64,000 nt of DNA from Odiellus spinosus. Lineage: Eukaryota; Arthropoda; Arachnida; Opiliones; Phalangiidae. The stretch is taken from positions 8,131,185-8,195,184 of the forward strand of contig OY987230.1 of the NCBI GenBank assembly GCA_963920705.1, given 5' to 3'. Every line of letters begins with the position of its first letter. The first letter of the stretch is position 1. A program made the translations under genes and the position numbers. The notes under the pieces were generated by a model. That model did no database searches, was not told where the DNA came from, and saw only the letters and a list, made by a program, of their open reading frames with translations. Positions 42,486 through 53,760 of this stretch are shown here, piece by piece.

Positions 42486-43714
42486 CAAAACGTTTTTGCG
42501 GTTTTTTGAAGAAAATTTTCGATGAAATACTAAATTAAATTATTCGTCACATAATCTTTAGTTCGTTTCTAAAATGTAAATATTTTAAATTTACGGGGCC
42601 CAAAAAACGCTAGGGTTTATCGTAATTAAATGGAATATTTTTTGTTTGTTTTGAAAGAGTGATTACTAATTTTGGAGATTCAATTAATTACAATTATATT
42701 TTTTAATTTGGTTAAAAATTTGCCCAAAAACGTTTAAATTGAATATTAAATATGAAATTTCTCAATTTGAAAGAATCAAAACGATGACGTCAACTGGAAT
42801 TATTGATTATTATTCTGACATGACGTCATCAAAACAATATCTCTGATTTGAACTTTTTTGGTTAAATTTTGTAATTAACTAAACACCAACTTTGTTTTGA
42901 AACTGTTTTTCAATATATATTCACTTTGTCGCGAAATTTTGAATAATATATAAATAGGCTTTAAAAATACGAAATAAAAAAGCGTTATATATAAACATAA
43001 AAATTCGGTCAATTTTGAAAATTTCACTTACGAGAAATAATTGATATTTTATACTAAAATAACGCTTAACGTAACATTTACGAAAGCATAAAGACAGTAA
43101 AAGTGCGCGAAAAAAACTCATTTTTTGTTGAAATATAAATAAATAGGCTTGAGTGCGTAATTATAATAATTATAAATTTAGGCCTAATTAATTTAAGATA
43201 CTACTAAAATTATAAATTCGATTAATTAAAAATTAAAACACTAAAGTGCCGTAAGATACGACAAAAATAAAATAAGAAAAAAAAAATATTCAAATTTAAA
43301 TAGAGTTTTTGAAAAAAGAATTTGGGTCTAAGATATTACTGAAAAATAAAAAATAAGAAAAATATTTTTGGAGAAAATAAAACACCAATTATATTAAAAA
43401 AAAAAACTAAATGAAAACTATATGTATAGGGAAAGAAAATGATTTTCTACTTTAAATATAGTTTACAAAGTTTTAAATAAAGCAAAGGGTCTTTCCTTAT
43501 CGGAAGGTAAAATAGACCTAAACAAAAGAAGAAAAACCAAAACTGCATGACCAAATAACAATGTACCGTTCAATAAAAAACTATTTATAAATGAATTGCC
43601 GATATTAACCCAAAATTATCGAAAGAAATGATAATAAAGTTTTCAAAAATATCTAGCTTGCGTTGATTTAATTTTAATACACACAATTATCTCGCTAATG
43701 GCGGACTAGCTAGT
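42212..43714. other. Downstream flank of the mannosidase gene
   Basis: It should contain the 3' untranslated region, but no clear AATAAA follows soon after the stop; the nearest good candidates are far away (e.g. about 43483). It is very A+T-rich, with an A-run of about 33 bp at 42450-42482. No other gene is recognised. Confidence 0.5.
42450..42482. repeat. Poly(A) tract of about 33 bp
   Basis: A homopolymer of about 33 A residues, 240 bp after the mannosidase stop codon. It is a genomic microsatellite; no processed element ending here was identified. Confidence 0.85.
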
Positions 43715-43874
43715 AAAGATAATCCACAACTATTTGGTTAATCAGTTAATCATTAATAATAATCAGTTAATCATTCACGATTACATTAGATTTATCATAG
43801 ACTTCTCACGGATAATTTCAAATTATGAATAAAGATAAAATAATCAGAAATATCTTGTATAAACCTCGACCTCT
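43715..43874. mobile_element. Short inverted-repeat element, family M1, copy 5 (decayed)
   Basis: It contains ATAATCCACAACTATTTGGT, ATTCACGATTACATTAGATT and ATAAAGATAAAATAATCAGA and ends TAAACCTCGACCTCT. The left terminal repeat is truncated and mutations are frequent, so this is an older copy. Confidence 0.75.
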
Positions 43875-44109
43875 ACAGATGTTATTTTAAAGATAGCATG
43901 AAATTATGAAACAAGCCATAAATTTCAATTCCTTATGGGATCATGTCTTTTCAAAAAAATGGAATTATACTGGACACGAAATTTGGTTTATAGGATAATA
44001 TAGGACTAAAATTATCTAAAAAGGATTTTATAGGGAAAATTTCTTCCCTGATTCGACTATTTTCGTTCGAAATGCAGTTGAGACGTCTGGACAGATTGTG
44101 AAATATTTT

Positions 44110-44546
44110 AAAGGGAGAATGCAACCTAACAACAAGAGATTTTTTTATCGGTTCCTTATTGTTTAAATAGGCCTAATCCACTAGTTAAAAATTTACGAAC
44201 AATTATTAAACTAGAAATAAATTTAAAACTTACCCGGAAAATAGGTTTAGCGGGATTCGTGGAGATCCTGATTTCCTCCCGTATAAGGTCTAGCGACCAA
44301 TCGAACGCGATTGTCTCATGGAGATCTCGCGTTAATGACGGGCATTTGCTCATTGGTGGCTAGACCTTACACGGAGGCAATTCAGGATCTCCATGAATCC
44401 CGTTAAGCCTATTTTGATGATAAGTTTCAAATTGATTTCTAGTTTAATATTTGTTTGTAATTTTTTTTTTTTTACTGTTGGATTAGGTCTATTTAAACGA
44501 AAAGGAATCGATAAAAAATCACTTGTTATTAGGTTGCATTCTCCCT
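44110..44546. mobile_element. Complete TTAA-flanked F1 foldback element
   Basis: TTAA precedes AGGGAGAATGCAACCTAAC, and ATTAGGTTGCATTCTCCCT is followed by TTAAGGGG. The arms contain AATAGGTTTAGCGGGATTC, AAGGTCTAGCGACCAATCG and their mirror ATGAATCCCGTTAAGCCTAT. It is the best complete F1 copy. Open frames on both strands (44156-44353, 44393-44581) are the two arms of the palindrome. Confidence 0.88.
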
Positions 44547-44550
44547 TTAA

Positions 44551-45180
44551 GGGGAATGTTCTCTGTATGTCATATATTTAAAGGCTCAACTTGTTTCGTT
44601 AATTCGTGCCTCTTTTAAATTACTCTTAATAGGCCTACTATTTATTTAAATATAAAGTAAGCCTTAATTAGGCCAATTATGGGGACTTAGAAAATGAACT
44701 CTTCATACATATACGCTATCTGAACTGTTCAATTGCAGTCATTGAATTCTTTTATCATTATGGGATTTATAATTGTTTCAATCCGGCTCATCTTTGGGGC
44801 TCGTTTTCTCATTGTTACTGAACTAAAAGTATAGTAATTAACCAATTGCGCTGCTTTCCCAACGCAATCGAAATTAAATTAATCGCGAGCATTGGATATT
44901 AAACGAGGTGTGTAGGGATGGGGGAATCACCAAATTAATACGTGATTAAGAATCTCCAAAGCGGCAAAGTTATAATTAAGAGAAAAGGCACGGGGCTTTA
45001 ATTAAAGAGGGATTAGTCGATTCAAATAATTTTAAATAAAAAAATTTATATTATTTAAAGTTTCCTTAAATTAATGATTGGAACCGATTTTGAAAATATT
45101 TCAGACGCCATTGTTTAAATTGAAGGATAAGTCTTATTTCTATTGAAGCACGGTGAATGCAACAAAACCTTTTCCAGGAT
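44551..45180. other. Non-coding stretch
   Basis: A+T-rich, no gene or repeat recognised. Confidence 0.4.
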
Positions 45181-46012
45181 TTATCGGAAATTAAAGGATT
45201 TTTTAGAAATATAGGAAATTTTGGGATAATTACTGAAATTATAGGAAAATGTAGGAGAATTACTGAAATTATAGGAAATTTTGGAATTACTGAAATTATA
45301 GGAAATTTTAAGAGAATTACTGAAATTATAGGAAATTTTAAGAGAATTACTGAAATTATAGGAAATTTTAAGAGAATTACTGAAATTATAGGAAATTTTA
45401 AGAGAATTACTGAAATTATAGGAGAATTACTGAAATTATAGAAGAATTACTGAAATTATAGGAGAATTACTGAAATTATAGAAGAATTACTGAAATTATA
45501 GGAGAATTACTGAAATTATAGAATTACTGAAATTATAGGAGAATTACTGAAATTATAGAAGAATTACTGAAATTATAGAAGAATTACTGAAATTATAGGA
45601 GAATTACTGAAATTATAGGAGAATTACTGAAATTATAGGAAATTTTAAGAGAATTACTGAAATTATAGGAAATTTTAAGAGAATTACTGAAATTATAGGA
45701 AATTTTAAGAGAATTACTGAAATTATAGGAGAATTACTGAAATTATAGGAGAATTACTGAAATTATAGAAGAATTACTGAAATTATAGGAGAATTACTGA
45801 AATTATAGAATTACTGAAATTATAGGAGAATTACTGAAATTATAGAAGAATTACTGAAATTATAAGAGAATTACTGAAATTATAGGAGAATTACTGAAAT
45901 TATAGGAGAATTACTGAAATTAAAGGAGAATTACTGAAATTATAGGAGAATTACTGAAATTATAGGAGAATTACTGAAATTATAGGAAAATTTAGGAGAA
46001 TTACTGAAAATA
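45181..46012. repeat. 20/30-bp tandem repeat array
   Basis: The core GAATTACTGAAATTATAGGA repeats throughout. In places it is lengthened by AAATTTTAAGA to a 30-bp unit: several in a row around 45290-45420 and three around 45625-45720. Shorter GAAGAATTACTG forms mark the rest. The block order is repeated, which indicates segmental duplication inside the array. The 94-codon frame at 45157-45441, with a 10-residue period, exists only because 30 is a multiple of three. Confidence 0.93.
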
Positions 46013-46106
46013 TAGGTTTCAAATATGAAGTTATAATAAAACTCAAGCTTTTTAAAACTAAACAGTTGAATCAAGTTCCCAAAACGTTTTCATTTCATTC
46101 GTCATA

Positions 46107-46202
46107 GAGGAGTAATTAGCCGGTTTAATCATATTTAACCGAGGTTTACTGAACTGAGTTGGCTACGTTAACCTCGGTTAAACTGGCTAATTACCCCTTG
46201 TC
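46107..46202. repeat. Short hairpin element, family H1, copy 2
   Basis: Arms GAGTAATTAGCCGGTTTAAT and TTAACCGAGGTTTACTGAAC are mirrored by CTCGGTTAAACTGGCTAATTA. It is the most symmetric of the three copies, about 95 bp. Confidence 0.8.
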
Positions 46203-47127
46203 AGAAGTCGTCGTTATTGAAAAATTGGCAAATACTAAATAGCAACGCTTTTCAGAACTCAACAGTGAGTTTTCGTGAGGTTTTCACTTTAAAATCGAGG
46301 TTTGTAAAGGCACTTCCTGTAGCCATACCTAATTAAGTGTTGGACGGTGTGGAGGGAGGCAGGAAGGGAGACAGACACAGAGTGAAATTATCCAGGGGGA
46401 TTAGAAGCTCGTGAAATTGTGTGGGCAGTAAACAAGAGCGAGGGATTTGTATCCCAAGATAATGGCATCGTAAAGTTTCAAATCCCCTAGGGGAAAATTC
46501 AAAATTCAAGCTCGCCTAGCTTCCCACGTTTATTGACCGACATATTCCATTTCGTGTATAGTTCACATTTTGAATATCTTCTATTTTCTTCGCTAACTAA
46601 TTAGGAAATGCAATTTGAATTTCGGAGCTTATATTTTATAGAGAAGTTGGTGACACGCTTATCGACACGGAGGTTTGTATTTAAAGGAGAGCCTGGAGGG
46701 GGGTTACAGCTTTGTAGTTGGAACCTGGGAAACTTCATTTGTTATTGAGACTTTTTGATCTTACAAGGGAGTCAGTACCAGCTTTAAAAGAAGTAAAAAA
46801 AAGCCCTTAATTTTAAGAATGGCCCCAATAACAACCTCCTAACAAGCGCTAAAATACATAGACACGAAGGATGGGATAGAATCGTAGCGGATATTTGACC
46901 TATTCAAGAGAATCTAAGGGCATCTTTGTCAGCGCTAAAAATTTAGGCTTAACGGAGTCAACGTATAGTAAATTATTACAATGTCATTACCGCCGTAACT
47001 ATGACGAGATAATAATTTACAATGTTCTGGAAATTTACCGTGATTTTTCACGGGTTTTTGGTAGTAAAATATATTTATATATATTATATATATTATATTA
47101 GTCATATAATGCGAAATTTTACAAATA
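46203..47127. other. Non-coding stretch
   Basis: No gene recognised. A TA-rich microsatellite lies at 47068-47100. Confidence 0.4.
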
Positions 47128-47462
47128 TACGTAGTACCAAGAATCCATTCAGGTTCCATAAGAATATGGGAGGGCCGCGATTCAATATAACCATCCTCTC
47201 AAACTTTGTAGCAAAAGTTCGTCTGCTTCGAACCGATTTTTCAAGTAAATCGCTCCTGACATTATATTATTAACCCGCGCTACTAACGACCTTGACATAA
47301 TATTTTGGGTAATAAAAATGAGCCGACCGAAAAAAGATCTAAGCGTACAAATGTTGGGAAAATTGCAGACGAACTTTTGTTACAAAGTTTGGGAGGATGG
47401 TACCAGAGGCTAAAGCTATGCTCCCATATTCTTATGGAACCTGAATGGATTCTTGGTAGTAC
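47128..47462. mobile_element. Foldback element of about 335 bp
   Basis: The left arm runs GTACCAAGAATCCATTCAGG, TTCCATAAGAATATGGGAG. The right arm is its inverse, CTCCCATATTCTTATGGAAC, CTGAATGGATTCTTGGTAGT. A second mirrored block is AACTTTGTAGCAAAAGTTCG against CGAACTTTTGTTACAAAGTT. No coding capacity is visible. Confidence 0.8.
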
Positions 47463-47537
47463 ACCTTGAAAAGACCGACTGGGAAAAGTTGAGATGAATT
47501 GATGCTCAATGTTAATTGGGAAGCAAAAGGTTGTGTT

Positions 47538-48022
47538 TTGTGGGTCATTTTAAGACGAATAGAGATCGGGGTTTGGACAAAATAATCCACAACTATCAGT
47601 TAATCAGTTAATCATAAAAAAGAATCGGAAAATTATTCGCGATTACATTGGATTTATCATAGACTTTCCTCGAAAAATTTTAAGTTATGAATAAAGATAA
47701 AATAATCAGAAAATTTCTTGTCCAAACCCCGATCTCTAAAGACGAAAATGTTCTATGATGGGGCGCCGTTTACGAAATGAATCATGAACGGATGACCCCT
47801 TAAAATACATTAATAAACGTATACTCAATTATAAAATACGCTTAATTATTTAGCTGGTTTTTAAAAGCACGCGCTCGATAAAAAATTAGTTTATCATTGA
47901 GTATACGTTTATTAATGGGCATTAAGGGGTCATCAGCGCATGATTTCGTAACTCTTAAACGGCGCCCCGTACGACAAAACGTCATAGAACATTTTCGTCT
48001 TAAAATGACCCCTAGAACCCAC
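47538..48022. mobile_element. Foldback element interrupted by M1
   Basis: The left arm reads GGGTCATTTTAAGACGAA, then after the M1 insertion GACGAAAATGTTCTATGATG and GGGGCGCCGTTTA. The right arm is the inverse: TTAAACGGCGCCCCGTACGA, CATAGAACATTTTCGTCTT, AAAATGACCCC. The centre is mirrored too: AATAAACGTATACTCAAT against TTGAGTATACGTTTATT. Confidence 0.82.
47561..47737. mobile_element. Short inverted-repeat element, family M1, copy 6
   Basis: Both 20-bp ends are intact, reverse orientation. Flanks TAAGACGAAT and AAAGACGAAA are a 10-bp target duplication with two mismatches. It is inserted 23 bp inside the left arm of a foldback element. Confidence 0.9.
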
Positions 48023-48353
48023 TGTATATCGGTCCTACCACCATTTTCGAAACACCCTGCATAGTCTTTATTTTCCCGAAACCGCTATTTTATGACGGTG
48101 GCGACATCTCTGTCATTTCCACGTTCCCACGTACACTTTCAAAAAAAAAAAAAAAAAAAAAAAAAATGCTATTATCTATAATTTTAAAATAGTATAATAG
48201 TAGTATTTCGTCTTTTATAAAACTTCATTAAATATTCGAGTTGCTATTAATTAAGATTTAAGTTTTAGAGTTTCGGATAAACAACAAATTCATGACATAC
48301 ATCAATTATTCTAGTTTTAAATTGTGAAAACAGTAAGTTTTTGCTGGGTTTAG

Positions 48354-48439
48354 TTTTTTTTACTAGAGGATAAGTCCTTTTTAAACGATAAGGTATCAAT
48401 AGAAAATTACTCGTTGTAGGATTACATTCCCCCTTTAAT
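48354..48439. mobile_element. F1 right-arm remnant
   Basis: TTTTTAAACGATAAGGTATC and TTGTAGGATTACATTCCCCC followed by TTTAA correspond to the last part of F1. Nothing of the left arm is visible. Confidence 0.6.
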
Positions 48440-49197
48440 AAAACAGTCCACTTGAACTAGTAAAATCGATGTTTTAAGTTTAAAATTAGCGACAGGAATA
48501 GTTTATAATTGCTCGAATTTTGCTCAAGGGTAAAATTAACAATTTTCCCTCTATGCTTCGATCGTATTGAAGACTACAATTCAAGTAGGACCAATTAGCG
48601 CAAATTTCTAACTAATACCCTGTTGTGGAAAATCGAACAATAAACGGTTCGTTAAATATCAAGAAGATAGGCTTATCGTTGGACGGTTTGGGGAAGAATG
48701 AGATAGTAGACTGACTGGGGGCTATACCGATAATCTATTTCCTACCATAACGTTCTTATATTATCTAATGCCACCCCGAGAAGAAAAATGACAACACGCC
48801 TAGGGGTGGACTTGAGCCACCGACCTCTGGATAACCGTCCAACTGAGCTATACCGAGGCTGTTAAACCTCATAAATTCGATGATATTCAGCGTCCGATTT
48901 GGTTAACAAAATTTTGCGTTCTGGGATTGAAATAAAGGACTGACGGTATTCGTTTAGAAACTATATTCTTAACCATTCAAATCAAGTTCAAAATCAAGAT
49001 CGAAAACTGCAGATTTCCTGTAGAACTAATTTGCATTTTCGATTGAAAAAAAAAAAAAAAAAAAAAAAAAAGATTTCGAATGGTTACAGAATAGACTAGG
49101 GCCCCAAACATACAGGGTTGTTAGTATAACAATACCGCGCTATACCAAATTAGACTTTTCTTCATTGGGAAAGCCGATTTATTTCATTATTATATGG
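48440..49197. other. Non-coding stretch with a tRNA-like relic
   Basis: Contains the relic at 48798-48859 and an A-run of about 27 bp at 49046-49071. Another A-run lies just before this stretch at 48141-48166. No gene recognised. Confidence 0.4.
48798..48859 (-). repeat. tRNA-like relic with A-box and B-box, possible SINE head
   Basis: On the minus strand the 5' arm GCCTCGG pairs with CCTAGGC at six of seven positions. TAGCTCAGTTGG fits the pol III A box, and GGTGGCTCAAGTCCACC forms a perfect T arm with a B-box-like loop. The length is 62 nt, about 10 short of a tRNA, and no proper D stem or seven-base anticodon loop can be drawn. It is therefore a tRNA pseudogene or SINE head and not a functional tRNA. 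No copy of its downstream sequence was found in the window. Confidence 0.55.
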
Positions 49198-49716
49198 GAG
49201 TTATCGGATAATGAATAACTTAGGATATCCATTGATAACTAGGCTATTTTTCAGATATTTTAATCTCGGATAAATTGTTCAAGTTAATATAAAACCACAA
49301 ATTATATAAACACACGAGTAGCAAATGGATACGAAATTTTAAGCTTGATAAATAAACTAATTAAGCTTTAATTCAAACGGATAACGCCAAGATAAAAATC
49401 CGTGTAGAATGAAATACTAATTAAATTTTAATCTAAATTGAAAGGAACAGCGACTAAACTAATACATTTCTAGCTTCGAGATCTCAATTTGGGTTAAAAT
49501 CCGCGAAGAAACTCGAGTTTGAAATTGTTCTTATCGGCGAATAACTGGAATAACGTATCAATTTCCTATAACAATGAGTACGAATAAAAAGTATTACATT
49601 CGGGTATACGTTAACGCGAATAAGAAATGGATATTTGTTCGCGAATGAATAATACCCGATTGACATACACGATGGTCTTATTGAATTAACAAAAGATATA
49701 CGAATTGGGAGCACAG
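49198..49716. mobile_element. Dispersed element family D1, copy 2
   Basis: Collinear with 30598-31153 in the same orientation, sharing ATTGATAACTAGGC, CTAAATTGAAAGGAACAGCG and AATTTCCTATAACAATGAGT. A segment of the 5' third is deleted relative to copy 1. The right border GAATTGGGAGC is a mutated form of the D1 end. The minus-strand frame at 49484-49714 is repeat-derived. Confidence 0.8.
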
Positions 49717-50963
49717 CGAATTTTTTTTCAATTCCTTGTGACTAAATTCGCGAGCTTCGAGCGAGCTCCATTTTACAAGACCCTTTACTTTACGAGCTCG
49801 AAAGTTTACTTCTGTTTTTGTATTATCGATAAAAAAAACGAAGAACAAAATGGATGACCAATGTCAATTCGGGAATATCTTGTATAAACGAAATGTTCCC
49901 AACAGGTTAATATATAACGGCTATATGTGGGATGATTCGGCTTAGGAAGAAACATAGGATGAAAATCCCCCTTCTATTTTTAAGCTTAAAGTGATAGTAA
50001 AGAGAAAGAATAGTTTGGTGAGAGCCGTCTACGATCTTCTGGGCCGTTGAACGTGCCGGGAATCGATTAGGCTAATGTCACTCTAATGATGAATAGCTCC
50101 GAAATCCAAGCTTCCCTTTTTCTATCTCTATCTTCTCAAATCCTTTTCGGGAGTTTGGATTCTGCCGTTACCATAGGGATGTATCGTGCCAGTGCTACGT
50201 GGCCCGTGAATCTTATCGTTCCGTTTGTTTTCCAAAAAAAAAAAAAAAAAAAAGCAACGGCTTTTACGTACCGAATCTATTCGAGAACTGACAGTGAATG
50301 AAGTGAAACTCAAAATATAGGCGATGCGAACTACAAAAGTGGTACGATCCATAGCGTATTATTCAAGGTTCAAACGGTTAGGGCGAACATCAATGCAGAG
50401 TAGAAATACAATAAATTTATCACATTTTAAAGAATTTGCAAAACTTTTGCCTCGCACACTCTGTTTAAACGCGATTTCGGTCTATACATTTTGGAGTAAT
50501 ATTTTAGAAAGTTCAAAAGCGCATTTCTCTTTCTTTAGACAGTTTTATAGAACTACAGTTTGGGTATATATATAACAAACACTTCCAAAAGATAGTTTTA
50601 AGGAAACAAAAAAGGGTATAGTTTATCTAAATAGGTTATTCTGGCACACGCCTCCGTACGAGAAAAAGTTGAATAAGGTTAAGTTTGTGAAGAAATCAAC
50701 AATTCTCTTGAACCGAAGTATATCAATGAAATGTCCTATTACTTTTTTGGACCAAAATCTGCAAATAGCGCGTATTAGCCACCTTTTTCGTATTTTCTTT
50801 CATTTACAAAATGATGTAACCCCCCCCCCCCCTTTCATATGATGGGGTGTAACTTGTAAGTATTGCATTCGATGCTTCGCCGCCGTTGGTAAGGGCGAAA
50901 AATTTATAGTCGCGTATGATTACTTGAAAAAACGCGAATACCTCTTAATTTTGAAAACTGGAA
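49717..50963. other. Non-coding stretch
   Basis: Frames at 50086-50575 have no known motifs. A-run at 50235-50253 and a run of about 14 C at 50820-50833. Nothing else recognised. Confidence 0.4.
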
Positions 50964-51258
50964 AAGGGAATGTGAAAAGGTCAAAGACCAAAGGAATGTG
51001 AAAAGGTCAAATACCAAGGGAATGTGAAAAGATCAAAGACCAAGGGAATGTGAAAAGGTCAAAGACCAAGGGAATGCGAAAAGGTCAAAGACCAAGGGAA
51101 TGCGAAAAGGTCAAAGACCAAGGGAATGTGAAAAGGTCAAAGACCAAGGGAATGTGAAAAGGTCAAAGACCAAGGGAATGTGAAAAGGTCAAAGACCAAG
51201 GGAATGTGAAAAGGTCAAAGACCAAGGGAATGTGAAAAGGTCAAAGACCAAGGGAACG
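50964..51258. repeat. 26-bp tandem repeat array
   Basis: About 11 copies of GGGAATGTGAAAAGGTCAAA plus GACCAA. Two adjacent copies carry GCG for GTG. The copies are nearly identical, so expansion is recent. The final copy is broken (GGGAACGCGAAGTCC). Confidence 0.93.
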
Positions 51259-51262
51259 CGAA

Positions 51263-53440
51263 GTCCAAAAAGGAAAAGTCGAAAAATTGTCAAAATTGTG
51301 AACCGTCAGGGGTGTAGCTAATCTATGGGCTTTACCATCTTGTTATCTCATTATCTTGCAGAGGAGAACCCTGGCAATAATTTATTATTGGAAAAAAAGT
51401 CTAATCTCGATTGGGAGAACCGAAAACATGTTTCGAATAATGACAATTGGTCCAATTAATGGTCATGAAATGATCGAATAAGTCTTGAGACACAAATAGA
51501 TTTGGCGAAATATCCAATATCATCTACGATAAAAATCTTTCAATGTATCTTACAAAGGAGAACACCGTGATAACTTGGGTTAAGACGAAACTAGTTTCAG
51601 CGTCAGTTGCTCAGATGAAAACAAACTAAACAAATATCAGAGAAATAGAGAGAGATCGAGACTGCGTATCATCTTAAGAATTGAAATCTAGAATTCCCAC
51701 TCTATATAAGGTAACGAGCTAATCAATAGGAAAGCAATTCAATTAAAATCACCACTCCCCCGCGAGTCCAAACTTTGATTAAAGCAATTTAATCCAGAAA
51801 TTCAAAGGATGATTGTACAAACTTTGTATAACAGCACCACGCGGTATAAACTTAACCCAAGCAGCTGGTTTAACATTTTATATAACATCGAAACTCGTAA
51901 AGTATAGCACCAACCGCGCAATCTTACGCGAGATGAAACACCATTAAAATCAACGGGGGCCCCAGTCTTTATATATTAAAAGAAAGTAGCGTGAAAAGGA
52001 AAAAAATCACGTCATTTAAATACTATTTCTAAATTAGACTAAATCAAGAACATTGAGATGTATTATTTAAGTCTCTGGTACTGTCCTCGAAGGCTTAGTC
52101 AAAATTGATGCGCTCAGTCAATGGACGTGGTAATTTCCATCAAATTGGAATAATTTTAATCTAAATTCCAAGTCAGTGAAACAACTTTGGTCTGGAGCTG
52201 CGGATTGACACAATGTTCAGCTTCAAACTGTTATTTTGTTCGCCAAATAGGGAGAAGGGGGAAAGAATACCTGATGTCAGGGCTGATTGAAACAAATCCC
52301 GCCCCGGGGCCCTGCGCTTTGGAGCCCTTACCTTTACCTTAATTCGGTCAGCATAATTAGTTATTTCCACGCCCTATTTACGGCCAAAAACAACGAATAA
52401 AAACTATTAAATCGCTCTGAATCGTTTTAAAGCGCCATTTGAACACACATCATCTTCATAAACAGATTTAAAGTAGTTTGATCTATAGGTTGTCGAAGCA
52501 AAATCGGTTTGAAACTGGTTCCCGAAGCAGTATCGATTCAAGAAAACGGTTTCCCGTTCACACGACTCCGGCAAAACCTTTTGAAACGGTTTGAATTGAC
52601 TGCCAAGGGCCCCCAGCCAAATTCCAAAACTTTTAATAGGAAATATAGCATTTTTTCTCTGAAATTATAGGATTTTAAATATAGGACGTTTTTCCAGAAT
52701 TATAGAATTTTATAGGACTTTTCGCTCATTTTTCGCTCTATTTAAAACTACCAGAAAACAGCTTGACCCATGCCAACTCTCTTGTCTAGCTGCACTACCT
52801 TTAATGTTCGCGCTGAACGTTCAGTGCTACTGTGCTCGCACCCGAAATGAACCTGCATTATTAAAGTTGATGGTAAAACGCTTCGCGCGTTTTTTCAAAG
52901 AAAAAAAAAGGGGGGGGGGGTTTACAAGACATTTTCAAAAATATAGGATTTTATAGGTTTTATAGGACCTCTGGGCTCTGAGGGCCCCGCGAATCCAAGA
53001 CCTACTATGAACGCGGGTTTACCGAACAGTTGAAAACGATTTCAATTTCGTGAACGTTAAGCGTTGGAAGTTCAGGATCGCCTTTTCCTATAATCTTTTC
53101 ACATTTCCTTTAAACGAGCGAAGACAAGCTGGGGAGTGAAGGAACAGGTCTAGGTTGAATCTTTACTGTAGCGTGAAAAGCAAACAGGCAAGGAGGCAAA
53201 ATGAGATGAGATGAAATGAGAGAAGAGGTGGGTTGGTATAGCGAGGCATTGTACGCCCTTAGGTTACATTGGGCCCCCGCTTCTTATTCAGTCGATAATT
53301 AACACAAGGCGACTCTCAAAAGCGTGGGTAGTGCTGGAAAAAGGGGGTAGGGGTCATAAAACCTCCCACGGATTAATTAAGATGAAATAAATCCTTCCCC
53401 AACCACCTTTTCCTCTTTCACTTAAAGTGTTGCGCAATTT
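51263..53440. other. Non-coding stretch with two possible element relics
   Basis: 52384-52602 resembles G1 in reverse orientation (CTGGTTCCCGAAGCAGTATC, TTTTGAAACGGTTTGAATTG). 52609-52990 has GGGCCCCCAG near the left and GGGCTCTGAGGGCCCC near the right, with TATAGGA-rich inside, perhaps a hAT-like element. An A9-G10 run is at about 52900-52920. No gene recognised. Confidence 0.45.
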
Positions 53441-53760
53441 GCAAAGCCATCATAAAATATATCGAAACTCAAATTCAATTATATTTAAACTAGATATCAC
53501 CCGTTAAAAATGACAGACTTTAAAAATTGATAACAAATGAAGTTTGAGTTTAACATTGCATATCCAACTGCCTATCTTTTCTTATTTTGCAAACTTCTCT
53601 CGATCTTGGGGAAAGGCGGGTTATAAGAACAAGCTGCCGTTTCATTTACGGACCAAAAAACATTTTTTCATGGTATGCACTTTTTGTTGCAAAATTTTTC
53701 CTTGTTGAAATCGAATGAAATGAACTCTACCGCGCATGACCCAAGCTAATAGACTCCACC
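53441..53760. repeat. Dispersed repeat R1, copy 1
   Basis: GCTGCCGTTTCATTTACGGAC and TACCGCGCATGACCCAAGCT-like segments match 56270-56500, together with the preceding ATTTTGCAAACTTCTC. The 81-codon minus-strand frame (53642-53887) covers this repeat and shows no domain. Confidence 0.55.

Noticed and set aside
44156-44581. Pairs of similar peptides on both strands of F1 elements (also 13192-13392, 61577-61840)
   Set aside because: The same peptide appears on both strands because the DNA is palindromic. This is not evidence of coding.
45157-45441. 94-residue repetitive protein (ITEIIGNFKR period)
   Set aside because: The frame exists because the 30-bp repeat form is a multiple of three. It ends where 20-bp forms begin, and no start context or neighbours support a gene.
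48798-48859. Functional tRNA gene
   Set aside because: It is about 10 nt short, with no D stem and no normal anticodon loop.
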